From contig DFNI01000022.1 in NCBI GenBank assembly GCA_002375995.1, forward strand, positions 1 to 18,513: a DNA stretch of 18,513 bases, given 5' to 3'. Shown piece after piece: positions 8,000 to 14,564 of the stretch; within the stretch, counting starts at the first letter, position 1, and each line of letters begins with the position of its first letter. The notes below the pieces were generated by a model. The model did no database searches, was not told the DNA's origin, and was given only the letters and a program-made list of their open reading frames with translations. The translations under genes and the position numbers were made by a program. This DNA comes from Acetothermia bacterium UBA3571 (GTDB lineage Bacteria; Bipolaricaulota; Bipolaricaulia; Bipolaricaulales; Bipolaricaulaceae).

Positions 8000-8027
8000 A
8001 TCTTACCACGGATGTTCCCCCGGGCAA
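8000..8027 (-). promoter_or_regulatory. Putative sigma-70 promoter for the DUF4139 gene and downstream minus-strand run
   Basis: On the minus strand TTGCCC (8027-8022) and TAAGAT (8005-8000) are separated by 16 bases. Initiation near 7992 would leave a leader of about 28 bases containing the AAGGCGGTG ribosome site at 7980-7972. Its -35 is 10 bases from the -35 of the divergent CLC promoter, so the two probably compete or share a regulator. The -35 match is moderate. Confidence 0.5.
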
Positions 8028-8037
8028 TGCCATCCCA

Positions 8038-8066
8038 TTGGCGTACAGCTCCCCCACATTTATACT
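8038..8066 (+). promoter_or_regulatory. Putative sigma-70 promoter for the CLC gene
   Basis: TTGGCG (8038-8043) and TATACT (8061-8066) are separated by exactly 17 bases. The -10 ends only 8 bases before ATG 8075 and no Shine-Dalgarno site lies between, so transcription would begin at or within a couple of bases of the start codon. The ferredoxin promoter at 10107 has the same -35 hexamer and the same spacing. Confidence 0.65.
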
Positions 8067-8074
8067 CCGGCCCG

Positions 8075-9793
8075 ATGAATGCCCGGGGTTTTTGGACGCG
8101 AATCTTTTGGATCAATTTGCGTTTGTGTGGGCTCGCGGCCGCGGTGGGGACCTTGGCGGGGTTCGGGGCGATCCTCTTCCGGTGGTTTATCTTCTGGGTG
8201 GGGGATCTCGCCTATTACCAGACGTTTTCCCGCGTCTACCTTCCCCCCTCAGAGCACGCCCTCGGCCCCTGGGCCGTGGTCGTGCCCGCCGTGGGCGGTT
8301 TTCTGGTCGGCCTCATCACCAAGTTCTTCGCCCCCGAGACTAAGGGGCATGGAGTCCCCGAGGTGATGGCGGCGGTGGCCACCCAGGATGGGAGGATCCG
8401 CCCTCGGGTGGCATTGGCCAAGATCCTCGCCTCCGGCATCTGCATCGGCAGCGGGGGCTCCGCGGGAAGGGAAGGGCCCATAGTCCAGATCGGAAGCTCC
8501 CTGGGAAGCGCCTTGGGACAGTTCCTGAAGCTCCCTCCCGGCGAGCTCAAAGTCCTGGTGGGGTGTGGAGCCGCCGGGGGAATCGCCGCCACCTTCAACG
8601 CGCCCCTGGCAGGGGTGATCTTCAGCGTGGAGGTGATCCTCCTTGAATTGCGCACCCGCTCTTTCGTCCCGCTGGTGATCGCCTCCACCATGGCCACCGT
8701 GGTTTCCCGGGCGTTCCTCGGGCCCGAGCCGGCCTTCTCCGTGCCCCCATACTCCCTGCGCTCCCCTTGGGAGCTCCTCCTTTACCTCGGGTTGGGGGTC
8801 GGGGCGGCGCTGGTGGGGCTCGTGGAGACCCGCCTCCTTTACAAGTTCGAGGACCTCTTCGATGACCTGCGGATTCCAAGCCCCATCAAGGCAGCCCTTG
8901 GGGGACTCTTGCTTGGGGCTCTGGCCTTGGGCGTCCCCCAGGTGCTGGGCACCGGCTACGAGACGGTGGACCGGATCCTCGCCGGGGGTTTTTCCCCGAA
9001 CTGGGAGCTCGCGGGGTATTTCCTCGTCCTCTCGTTGGCGAAGATACTGGCTTTGGCCATAACTTTGGGCTCGGGGGGATCGGGCGGGGTGTTTGCGCCT
9101 TCCCTCTTCATCGGGGTCGCGTTCGGCGCCTCCTTTGGAGCGGCGGTGAACCTCCTTTTCCCGGAGATAACTGCGCCATATCCGGCATATGCCCTGGTGG
9201 GGATGGCCGCTGTCTTCTCTGCTGCGAGCCGCGCCACATTGAGCTCCATCGTGATGCTTTTCGAGATGACACGAAACTATGAGATCATCCTCCCCCTGAT
9301 GTTTGCCTGTGTGGTGGCGGACGTGGTGGCCTGGTCCATCTCCAAGGAAACCATCTACACCCTGAAGCTTTCGCGTCGCGGGATCCGCCTATCTCCGGAG
9401 ATGGAGATTAACTGGCTCCGGGTGCATACCGTCTCCGACATCATGCGCCGCACGGTGGAAGTGGTGACCGAAGATGCCCTTGTGGCTGAAGTCCGGGAAA
9501 GGATGGCCCGCACTGGACACCCCAGCTTCCCGGTGGTGGATCGGAAGGGCAATCTCGTGGGGATCGTGACTCACCGGGAAATCTTGCGTGCTGACGCTAA
9601 CGTGCGGGTGGGCGAGGTGGCGGTACGGAACCCGGTGGTTACCTATCCCGACGAGCCCCTGGACGTGGTTTGGGAGAAATTCCGGAAAAGCGGAGTGGGG
9701 AGGTTGCCGGTGGTATCTCGGGATGCCCCCGAAAGGATCGTGGGATTCGTTGCGCTCTCTGATATCGTTGCCCGCATCGGCTGGGGGGAGTGA
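8075..9793 (+). CDS. CLC-family anion channel/transporter with C-terminal CBS pair
   Basis: The 572-residue membrane protein contains the CLC signatures GHGVP, GSGGSAGREGP, GSGGSGGVFAP and EMTRNYEIILP, in that order. In the E. coli CLC these correspond to the anion-site serine loop, the gating-glutamate loop, the second anion loop and the central tyrosine. The gating Glu (E133) and the Tyr are present. The serine position is His (H92), and the position of the proton glutamate is Val (V187, in FSVEVILLE). Two CBS motifs fill about the last 120 residues (VSDIMRRTVEVV onward) and could bind adenine nucleotides. An upstream in-frame ATG at 8012 lies before the promoter and its 21 codons look non-conserved, so ATG 8075 is preferred. 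Anion specificity and coupling cannot be read from sequence alone. Confidence 0.93.
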   Translation: MNARGFWTRIFWINLRLCGLAAAVGTLAGFGAILFRWFIFWVGDLAYYQTFSRVYLPPSEHALGPWAVVVPAVGGFLVGLITKFFAPETKGHGVPEVMAAVATQDGRIRPRVALAKILASGICIGSGGSAGREGPIVQIGSSLGSALGQFLKLPPGELKVLVGCGAAGGIAATFNAPLAGVIFSVEVILLELRTRSFVPLVIASTMATVVSRAFLGPEPAFSVPPYSLRSPWELLLYLGLGVGAALVGLVETRLLYKFEDLFDDLRIPSPIKAALGGLLLGALALGVPQVLGTGYETVDRILAGGFSPNWELAGYFLVLSLAKILALAITLGSGGSGGVFAPSLFIGVAFGASFGAAVNLLFPEITAPYPAYALVGMAAVFSAASRATLSSIVMLFEMTRNYEIILPLMFACVVADVVAWSISKETIYTLKLSRRGIRLSPEMEINWLRVHTVSDIMRRTVEVVTEDALVAEVRERMARTGHPSFPVVDRKGNLVGIVTHREILRADANVRVGEVAVRNPVVTYPDEPLDVVWEKFRKSGVGRLPVVSRDAPERIVGFVALSDIVARIGWGE

Positions 9794-9818
9794 CCTTGAC
9801 CCAGATCTCTCCCGATCA

Positions 9819-9830
9819 CTAAAATTTTAG
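9819..9830. repeat. Perfect 12-base AT-rich palindrome downstream of the CLC gene
   Basis: CTAAAATTTTAG is a perfect palindrome in otherwise GC-rich DNA, 26 bases after the CLC stop. A second imperfect inverted repeat, GTGAA-TTC-TTCAC, lies at 9870-9882. Either could be a protein-binding site for the small downstream gene. The 128-base gap (9794-9921) shows no classical terminator and only a weak promoter (TTGATT near 9854). Confidence 0.3.
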
Positions 9831-9921
9831 GTGCCACGCCAGGAAAGTCCCCTTTGATTGGAGTGTTTTGTGAATTCTTCACTCAAACTCATTACAACCT
9901 TTTGGAAAGGAGGTGATGGGT

Positions 9922-10095
9922 ATGCTGTGGGAGCTCTATTTGGCCGAGATGGCGGTCAAAGCCCGGGAGGCGGAGCTCCAGCGCCAACTGGAGTTGCAAC
10001 GCCTCATCCGGGAAGCCCGTCGCGCCCGGGTCCAACGCCCCCGCCGCGTCAGCATACCCTTCGCCTCCTTGAGGCTCCGGCTCTCCCGGGCCTGA
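9922..10095 (+). CDS. Small basic amphipathic protein, 57 residues
   Basis: The product starts MLWELYLAEMAVKAREAELQ, continues as one predicted charged helix to about residue 35 and ends in a strongly basic tail (VQRPRRVSIPFASLRLRLSRA). ATG 9922 is chosen because a perfect AAAGGAGGTG site (9906-9915) lies 6 bases before it. The upstream in-frame GTG at 9913 falls inside that site. The strength of this ribosome site is the main evidence that the gene is real. No family is recognised. The hydrophobic first face (LWELYLAEM) followed by many Arg suggests membrane-surface or nucleic-acid binding, but this is a guess. It sits between the CLC gene and the ferredoxin promoter. Confidence 0.65.
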   Translation: MLWELYLAEMAVKAREAELQRQLELQRLIREARRARVQRPRRVSIPFASLRLRLSRA

Positions 10096-10106
10096 GCCAC
10101 TTCCGT

Positions 10107-10135
10107 TTGGCGACCTCATCTCCTTAGGGTATAGT
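10107..10135 (+). promoter_or_regulatory. Putative sigma-70 promoter for the ferredoxin gene
   Basis: TTGGCG (10107-10112) and TATAGT (10130-10135) are 17 bases apart. Initiation near 10142 would give a leader of about 25 bases with AAGGAGG just before ATG 10168. This is the best promoter in the window by spacing and -10 match. Confidence 0.7.
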
Positions 10136-10167
10136 TCGGCGAACTTCAACTTGCATAAGGAGGTACC

Positions 10168-10350
10168 ATGGCCGTAAAGGTGGACGAGAACCTCTGCACC
10201 GGGTGCGGGCTTTGTGCGCAGGTATGCCCCGATGTATTTGAGATGGGCGATGATGGGCTCTCCCACGTGAAGGCCGGAGCCGACGAATCCCTCCCCTGTG
10301 TGGACGAGGCCATCGATCAGTGCCCTGTGAGCGCTATCAGCAAGGAGTGA
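10168..10350 (+). CDS. Single-cluster [4Fe-4S] ferredoxin, Thermotoga type
   Basis: The 60-residue protein has CTGCGLCAQVCP with Cys at 10, 13, 16 and 20, then Cys 44 and Cys 52 (in QCPVSAI). This matches the small ferredoxins of Thermotoga, where the first, second, third and last Cys hold one [4Fe-4S] cluster and the other two form a disulfide. It is a soluble low-potential electron carrier. AAGGAGG precedes ATG 10168 at a good distance, and an independent promoter and terminator bracket the gene, suggesting strong, self-contained expression. Its redox partner is not encoded nearby. Confidence 0.95.
   Translation: MAVKVDENLCTGCGLCAQVCPDVFEMGDDGLSHVKAGADESLPCVDEAIDQCPVSAISKE
10342..10347 (+). 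promoter_or_regulatory. Shine-Dalgarno site that supports the GTG 10357 start of the patatin gene
   Basis: AAGGAG lies in the last codons of the ferredoxin gene, 9 bases before GTG 10357. It is the only convincing ribosome site for the patatin frame. The alternative start TTG 10402 has none. Confidence 0.5.
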
Positions 10351-10356
10351 GACACC

Positions 10357-11190
10357 GTGCGGTCAAGGGGCGGGGATAACCCCGCCCCTTTTTCTATCCC
10401 ATTGCCTGGGAAAAAGTTAGGGCTCGCTCTAAGTTCGGGCGGGGCCCGGGGCACGGCCCACATCGGCGTGCTCAAGGCCCTGGAAGAGGCAGGCTTTTCC
10501 CCCGCGGCCATCGCCGGGACGAGCGTGGGGGCGTGGGTGGGAGGCTGCTATGCCGCCGGCGTCCCCCTAGAGGAACTGGCCCGTTATTGGAAGGAGCTAC
10601 GTTGGTACGGGGTCGGACGACACCTCATTCCCGGTCCCGTGTGGCGGGGTTGGACCTCCGGGAACTCTTTGCTGCGCGCCGTCAAGAAACTTGTGGGGAA
10701 TGTTCGCATCGAAGACCTCGAGATCCCCTTCATCGCGGTGGCCACAGATCTGGCTACGGGCGAGGCCATCTGGATCAGGGAAGGGCCCCTGGCCGAGGCC
10801 ATATGCGCTTCTGGCGCGGTCCCGGGTTTGGTGGTGCCGCGTCCCTGGAACGGCCGGTGGCTCATCGATGGGGGTGTAGTAGACCCGCTGCCGGTGGAAG
10901 CAGTTCGGTCCCTGGGGGCCGAGGTAGTGGTGGCGGTGGACGTGCTCGTTTGTCCTGCAGAGAAACAATTCTTGAACCCCAACGTGTTTAAGGTCCTCTT
11001 CCAGATGTCCACCATCTTCCAAAAACGCATCTCCCAGCTCGAAGCCGAAACCCAGCGGCCAGACCTCCTGCTCCAACCCCGGTTCGGTCCCAATCCACCT
11101 CGCTACGCCAACATCGGCCGGGCGGTGGAAGTGGGGTATCAAGAGATGCGCCGCCATCTTCCGCGCCTCCGGGAGCTTTTGGGCCCATGA
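10357..11190 (+). CDS. Patatin-like phospholipase family hydrolase (RssA-like)
   Basis: The 277-residue protein (from GTG 10357) has the patatin oxyanion loop GGARG at 28-32, the nucleophile elbow GTSVG with S56 at 54-58 and the catalytic Asp in DGG at 171-173. These are the complete Ser-Asp dyad elements of patatin-like lipid acyl hydrolases. It has no signal peptide, so a cytoplasmic or membrane-associated role is expected. GTG 10357 has an AAGGAG site, but codons 3-12 then pass through a terminator hairpin. TTG 10402 would skip the hairpin and start the protein right at the conserved core, but lacks a ribosome site. The gene ends 7 bases before the DMT transporter start. The physiological substrate is unknown. 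Confidence 0.9.
   Translation: MRSRGGDNPAPFSIPLPGKKLGLALSSGGARGTAHIGVLKALEEAGFSPAAIAGTSVGAWVGGCYAAGVPLEELARYWKELRWYGVGRHLIPGPVWRGWTSGNSLLRAVKKLVGNVRIEDLEIPFIAVATDLATGEAIWIREGPLAEAICASGAVPGLVVPRPWNGRWLIDGGVVDPLPVEAVRSLGAEVVVAVDVLVCPAEKQFLNPNVFKVLFQMSTIFQKRISQLEAETQRPDLLLQPRFGPNPPRYANIGRAVEVGYQEMRRHLPRLRELLGP
10365..10393 (+). terminator. Strong intrinsic terminator after ferredoxin, inside the patatin 5' reading frame
   Basis: Positions 10365-10375 (AAGGGGCGGGG) pair perfectly with 10380-10390 across a four-base ATAA loop. The stem is 11 base pairs and runs into TTTTT at 10389-10393. This is a textbook rho-independent terminator 15 bases after the ferredoxin stop. It lies within the patatin frame if that gene starts at GTG 10357. 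Confidence 0.9.
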
Positions 11191-11197
11191 GGTAAGG

Positions 11198-12073
11198 GTG
11201 TTCCGGGATCAACCCTCCAAGCTCGATACCGCGATCTCGCTGTCCGTGGGCCTCATCTGTATATCCTTCGCCGCCATCATGATCCGGCTCACCCTTTCCC
11301 CCGCAGTTACCGTGGCAGCATGGCGGATGGCCATCGCGGCCATGATCCTTTTGCCGACCCTCCTGCGGCGACGGGGTCCGCCCATTGACCGGAGCCACTT
11401 TTTCTTTTCCCTCCTTTCGGGGTTCTTCCTCGCCCTCCACTTCTCCTTTTGGATCGCGTCGCTCCGGTATACCACGGTAGCGAGCTCGGTGGTTTTGGTC
11501 TCCACGAGTCCCCTTTTCGTGGGGCTTTTCTCCGTGGGCCTCGGGGAGCGTCCGACCCGGGCGCTATGGGAAGGGATCGTGCTCTCCACCGTAGGGGCAG
11601 TGATGATCGGGTGGAGGGACTTCACGATTGGGGGGAAGGCGTTTTGGGGAGATGTGCTGGCCTTGCTTGGAGCGGCAATGGCCGCGGCGTACCTGCTCAT
11701 GGGCCGACGGGTCCGGCGGGAGCTGGGGCTCCTTCCCTACATCACCCTTTCCTACACCACCGCTGCCCTTCTCCTTTTGGTCTATCTTGGGCTCTTTTTC
11801 CAGGGGTCTTTTTTTCCCACAAAAAGCGATTGGCCTTGGCTCTTACTCCTCGCCTTAGGCCCCCAACTGCTCGGCCACACCTCCCTCAACTGGGCCCTGA
11901 AGTTCCTCCCCGCGGCCATGGTGGCCTTGGTGACCCTGGGCGAGCCTGTTTTGAGTTCCCTTTGGGCGTTCCTTATTTTCGGGGAGGGAATCAGGGTGCT
12001 ACAGGGAATCGGGATCGGGCTGGTGCTTTTCGGAATTACCCGGGGGCTGGGAAGTGACAAGGCGTTGGGTTAA
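11198..12073 (+). CDS. DMT superfamily (EamA) transporter
   Basis: The 291-residue protein is very hydrophobic, with about ten predicted membrane helices arranged as two EamA repeats, roughly residues 8-140 and 150-285. Characteristic pieces are AAWRMAIAAMILLP in the first repeat and LKFLPAAMVALVTLGEPVLS with FGEG in the second. Members usually export amino acids, nucleosides or other metabolites; the substrate cannot be told here. GTG 11198 follows GAGG and lies 7 bases after the patatin stop. Its placement just ahead of adenosylhomocysteinase may hint at a purine or sulfur metabolite, but that is only inference. Confidence 0.9.
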   Translation: MFRDQPSKLDTAISLSVGLICISFAAIMIRLTLSPAVTVAAWRMAIAAMILLPTLLRRRGPPIDRSHFFFSLLSGFFLALHFSFWIASLRYTTVASSVVLVSTSPLFVGLFSVGLGERPTRALWEGIVLSTVGAVMIGWRDFTIGGKAFWGDVLALLGAAMAAAYLLMGRRVRRELGLLPYITLSYTTAALLLLVYLGLFFQGSFFPTKSDWPWLLLLALGPQLLGHTSLNWALKFLPAAMVALVTLGEPVLSSLWAFLIFGEGIRVLQGIGIGLVLFGITRGLGSDKALG

Positions 12074-12086
12074 CCTAGGCCCCGGG

Positions 12087-13313
12087 ATGAATCGAGCGGA
12101 AATCCTTGAGCGGGGGAAAAAGAAGATCTCCTGGGTCCGGGCCCACATGCCCCTCCTTGCCCGCATCGAGGAGGAGTTCGTCCGGGAAAAACCCTTTTCC
12201 GGAGTCAAGATCGCTGTCTCCGTCCACTTGGAGGCCAAGACCGCCCGGCTCGCTTTGGCCCTGGCCGCCGGGGGAGCGGAGCTTGCCGTCACTGGCTCCA
12301 ACCCCCTCTCCACCCAGGACGATGTGGTGGAGGCCCTGAAGGAGGAGGGGCTTTCCGTTTACGCCAAACACGGTGTCTCGGAGGAACAATACTGGGAAGA
12401 TCTTAAGCGCACCCTCTCCATAAAGCCCCACCTCGTCTTGGACGACGGGGGCGACCTCACTGCGCTCCTCCACGGGGAGTGCGCCGCCTGGGGAAACGAG
12501 ACTGTAGGGATCTGCGAAGAGACCACCACGGGCGTGGTGCGGCTGCGGAAGCTCGCTGCAGAAGGAAAACTTCGTTACCCCGCCGTGGCGGTGAACGACG
12601 CCCGGATGAAGTTCCTCTTCGACAACCGTTACGGCACGGGGCAATCTACCTGGGACGCCATCATGCGCACCACCAACCTGTTGGTGGCGGGGAAGGTGGT
12701 GCTGGTGGTGGGATACGGGTGGTGTGGCCGGGGGATCGCGTTGCGAGCCCGGGGCCTGGGCGCCCGGGTGGTGGTCTCCGAAGTAGATCCGATACGGGCC
12801 GCCGAGGCGTTGATGGACGGCTTCTCCGTCGCCCCATTACGCGAAGCTATCCGGGAAGCTGATTTCCTCGTCACCGCCACCGGGTGTATCGACGCGGTGC
12901 CTTATGAGGCCATCCTGGAAGCGAAGGACGGACTCCTCCTCGCCAACGCCGGCCACTTCGACGTGGAGATCGATGTGAAGACGTTACGGGAGCGAGCACC
13001 GTCCCGGAAGGTCAGGGATAACGTGGAAGAATTCGCTCTCCCCAACGGAAAAAAGGTCTATCTCCTCGCCCAGGGCCGCCTGGTGAACCTCGCCGCCGGG
13101 GACGGGCATCCCGCGGAGATCATGGACATCTCCTTCGCCCTCCAGGCGCTCTCCCTTAAGTGGCTGTGGGAAAGGGGAGGGGACCTCGCCCCCGGGGTCT
13201 ACGCGGTGCCCCCGGAGATAGATGAGGAAGTGGCGCGGATGTTCCTGACGGCCAACGGGATCGGGATAGACGAGCTCAACCCTGAACAGAAGCGGTACCT
13301 GGGATTGGGATGA
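12087..13313 (+). CDS. ahcY: Adenosylhomocysteinase (S-adenosyl-L-homocysteine hydrolase)
   Basis: The enzyme cleaves S-adenosylhomocysteine to adenosine and homocysteine, relieving product inhibition of methyltransferases. Signatures, numbered from ATG 12087, are LVLDDGGD at 117-124, EETTTGVVRL at 144-153, FDNRYGTGQSTWDAI at 178-192, the NAD-binding GYGWCGRG at 209-216 and NAGHFDVEID at 287-296. The end, NPEQKRYLGLG, follows the short thermophile/archaeal pattern. The 408-residue length matches Thermotoga-type enzymes. ATG 12087 is preferred to GTG 12054 because the first 11 codons from 12054 overlap the transporter and do not resemble the family; neither start has a good ribosome site. The gene overlaps the aldolase by ATGA. 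Confidence 0.96.
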   Translation: MNRAEILERGKKKISWVRAHMPLLARIEEEFVREKPFSGVKIAVSVHLEAKTARLALALAAGGAELAVTGSNPLSTQDDVVEALKEEGLSVYAKHGVSEEQYWEDLKRTLSIKPHLVLDDGGDLTALLHGECAAWGNETVGICEETTTGVVRLRKLAAEGKLRYPAVAVNDARMKFLFDNRYGTGQSTWDAIMRTTNLLVAGKVVLVVGYGWCGRGIALRARGLGARVVVSEVDPIRAAEALMDGFSVAPLREAIREADFLVTATGCIDAVPYEAILEAKDGLLLANAGHFDVEIDVKTLRERAPSRKVRDNVEEFALPNGKKVYLLAQGRLVNLAAGDGHPAEIMDISFALQALSLKWLWERGGDLAPGVYAVPPEIDEEVARMFLTANGIGIDELNPEQKRYLGLG

Positions 13314-13882
13314 GTGGCGGGGGCAAGGTGGCCCGCATCGGGGTGTTCCGGGTCGCCCGGCGGATGTGGGAGCTGGGGCTCGTGGCGGGGAGTTCCGGGA
13401 ACGTCTCTCTGCGAAAAGCGAAAGTGATCTACATCACCCCAAGCGGAGTCCCCTACCGGCACCTTCATCCCAGGATGATCGTGGCCATCGACCCACAGGG
13501 CCGTGTCATCTCCGGCCCCGGGACGCCCTCCACCGAATGGCGCTTACACGTCTACATTTACCGGGAGTTCCCCGAGGTGAGGGCGGTGGTACACACCCAC
13601 TCGCCCTTCGCCACCGCAGCGGCGGTGCGGGGCGAGCTCCCCCTCCTCACCGACGAGGCCCGCTTGCACTTTCCCAAGGGAATCCCAGTGGCTCCCCACG
13701 CTCCGCCCGGGACGTGGGAGCTCGCCCAAAGGGCGGTGGAGGCGCTGCGCCGGGGAAGCGGCGCCTGTCTCCTACAACAACATGGAGTGGTAGCAGTGGG
13801 GGAAACCCTCGCAGAAGCCCTCCACGTGGCCCTGTCCGTGGAGGAAGCGGCCCGGATCACCTTTCTGGGCCGGATTCCCTAG
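13310..13882 (+). CDS. Class II aldolase/adducin-family aldolase, fuculose-phosphate-aldolase-like
   Basis: The 190-residue protein has the fold markers AGSSGNVS (26-33), TPSG (43-46), STEWRLH (74-80), HTH (95-97) and QQHGV (156-160). E76, H95, H97 and H158 line up with catalytic Glu73 and zinc ligands His92, His94 and His155 of E. coli FucA at a constant offset of three, so the aldolase site is intact. Such enzymes cleave ketose 1-phosphates to dihydroxyacetone phosphate plus an aldehyde. Coupling to ahcY (ATGA overlap) suggests a salvage sugar such as 5-deoxyribulose- or methylthioribulose 1-phosphate. MtnB dehydratase is a related alternative. Its stop is one base from the convergent stop of the glycine-rich gene. 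Confidence 0.88.
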   Translation: MSGGGKVARIGVFRVARRMWELGLVAGSSGNVSLRKAKVIYITPSGVPYRHLHPRMIVAIDPQGRVISGPGTPSTEWRLHVYIYREFPEVRAVVHTHSPFATAAAVRGELPLLTDEARLHFPKGIPVAPHAPPGTWELAQRAVEALRRGSGACLLQQHGVVAVGETLAEALHVALSVEEAARITFLGRIP

Positions 13883-13883
13883 C

Positions 13884-14537
13884 TCACTCCCCTGAAGTCT
13901 CCGGGGCACGCCCCCCGAAGGCGAGTTCGAAACAGAAAAACGGCCCCCCAAATGTATCGGGAGGCCCCCCGAACTCCGCGGCCCCGGCAGTCCATTTCTG
14001 GGTTATGGTGATCAAGTTCCCCAACATCACCCTGATCCCGAACCATTCCACGGGCCAGAATTCCGCGGCCACATAGGGCAAAAAAGCCCAGAAGCTCCGG
14101 GATATGTGGAGATCGGCAGGCCCCGAGAGGGCATCTTCCAGGGAGGAGTAGGCCCGGGAACGCAAGAGGAGCTCCGCACCTCCGCCCCCTCCCAGGAAAC
14201 CCACTATCGCGGCGAAGCCATTCCCCTCCATGGCGGGGATTTCCACCACGAAGCCCCCGAAGCCAACCCCCAAGGTACTTGAACGGGAACCCTCCTCGGC
14301 GGAAAGCTGTCCCCCGAACCCCCCGCCGCCGAACCTGAGGTCCTCACCTCCGAGGCCCGTGCCCCCGTAGAGGAAGAGGGGGCCCTCCAGTACGGGATAA
14401 CCCGCGTCCTCCAGGGCCGTGTTCAGGGCGGAGATGTCCCACATGAGGATCCCCACGCCGGAAAATCCCGCCCCCATCTCGGCCCCAAGTCCCAAAAGGC
14501 CTGCGCCCAACACCACCACCAACGCCAAAGACCGCAT
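13884..14537 (-). CDS. Glycine-rich exported protein, possible outer-membrane or surface beta protein
   Basis: I do not recognise a named family. The 217-residue product has a short signal peptide (hydrophobic run at residues 3-17, with LGLGAEMGAGF following). The mature part is rich in Gly and aromatic residues, with runs such as GGGGFGGQL and GFLGGGGGAELLL. Alternating hydrophobic and aromatic segments near the end (FWPVEWFGIRVMLGNLITI, FFCFELAFGG) suggest amphipathic beta strands. ATG 14537 follows AAGGAGGTG, an excellent ribosome site. It lies 27 bases after pheS, so it is likely co-transcribed with it. Its 3' end abuts the convergent aldolase gene with a one-base gap and no terminator. 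Confidence 0.75.
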   Translation of the reverse strand: MRSLALVVVLGAGLLGLGAEMGAGFSGVGILMWDISALNTALEDAGYPVLEGPLFLYGGTGLGGEDLRFGGGGFGGQLSAEEGSRSSTLGVGFGGFVVEIPAMEGNGFAAIVGFLGGGGGAELLLRSRAYSSLEDALSGPADLHISRSFWAFLPYVAAEFWPVEWFGIRVMLGNLITITQKWTAGAAEFGGPPDTFGGPFFCFELAFGGRAPETSGE

Positions 14538-14564
14538 ACCCCACCTCCTTACGCTGGGTCGCCC

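Noticed and set aside
8012..8074. ATG 8012 as the CLC start
   Set aside because: It precedes the -35/-10 elements, lacks a ribosome site, and its 21 codons resemble no CLC N-terminus. ATG 8075 fits the promoter position.
9892..10266. A 124-codon minus-strand frame opposite the 57-residue gene and ferredoxin
   Set aside because: It is antisense to the certain ferredoxin and to the ferredoxin promoter and lacks a ribosome site. The plus-strand small gene has a perfect one.
10597..11157. A 186-codon minus-strand frame opposite the patatin gene
   Set aside because: It is fully antisense to a protein with complete catalytic motifs; composition is shadow-like.
12054..12086. GTG 12054 as the adenosylhomocysteinase start
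   Set aside because: The extra 11 residues (TRRWVNLGPG-type) have no family support and overlap the transporter. ATG 12087 gives the usual length.
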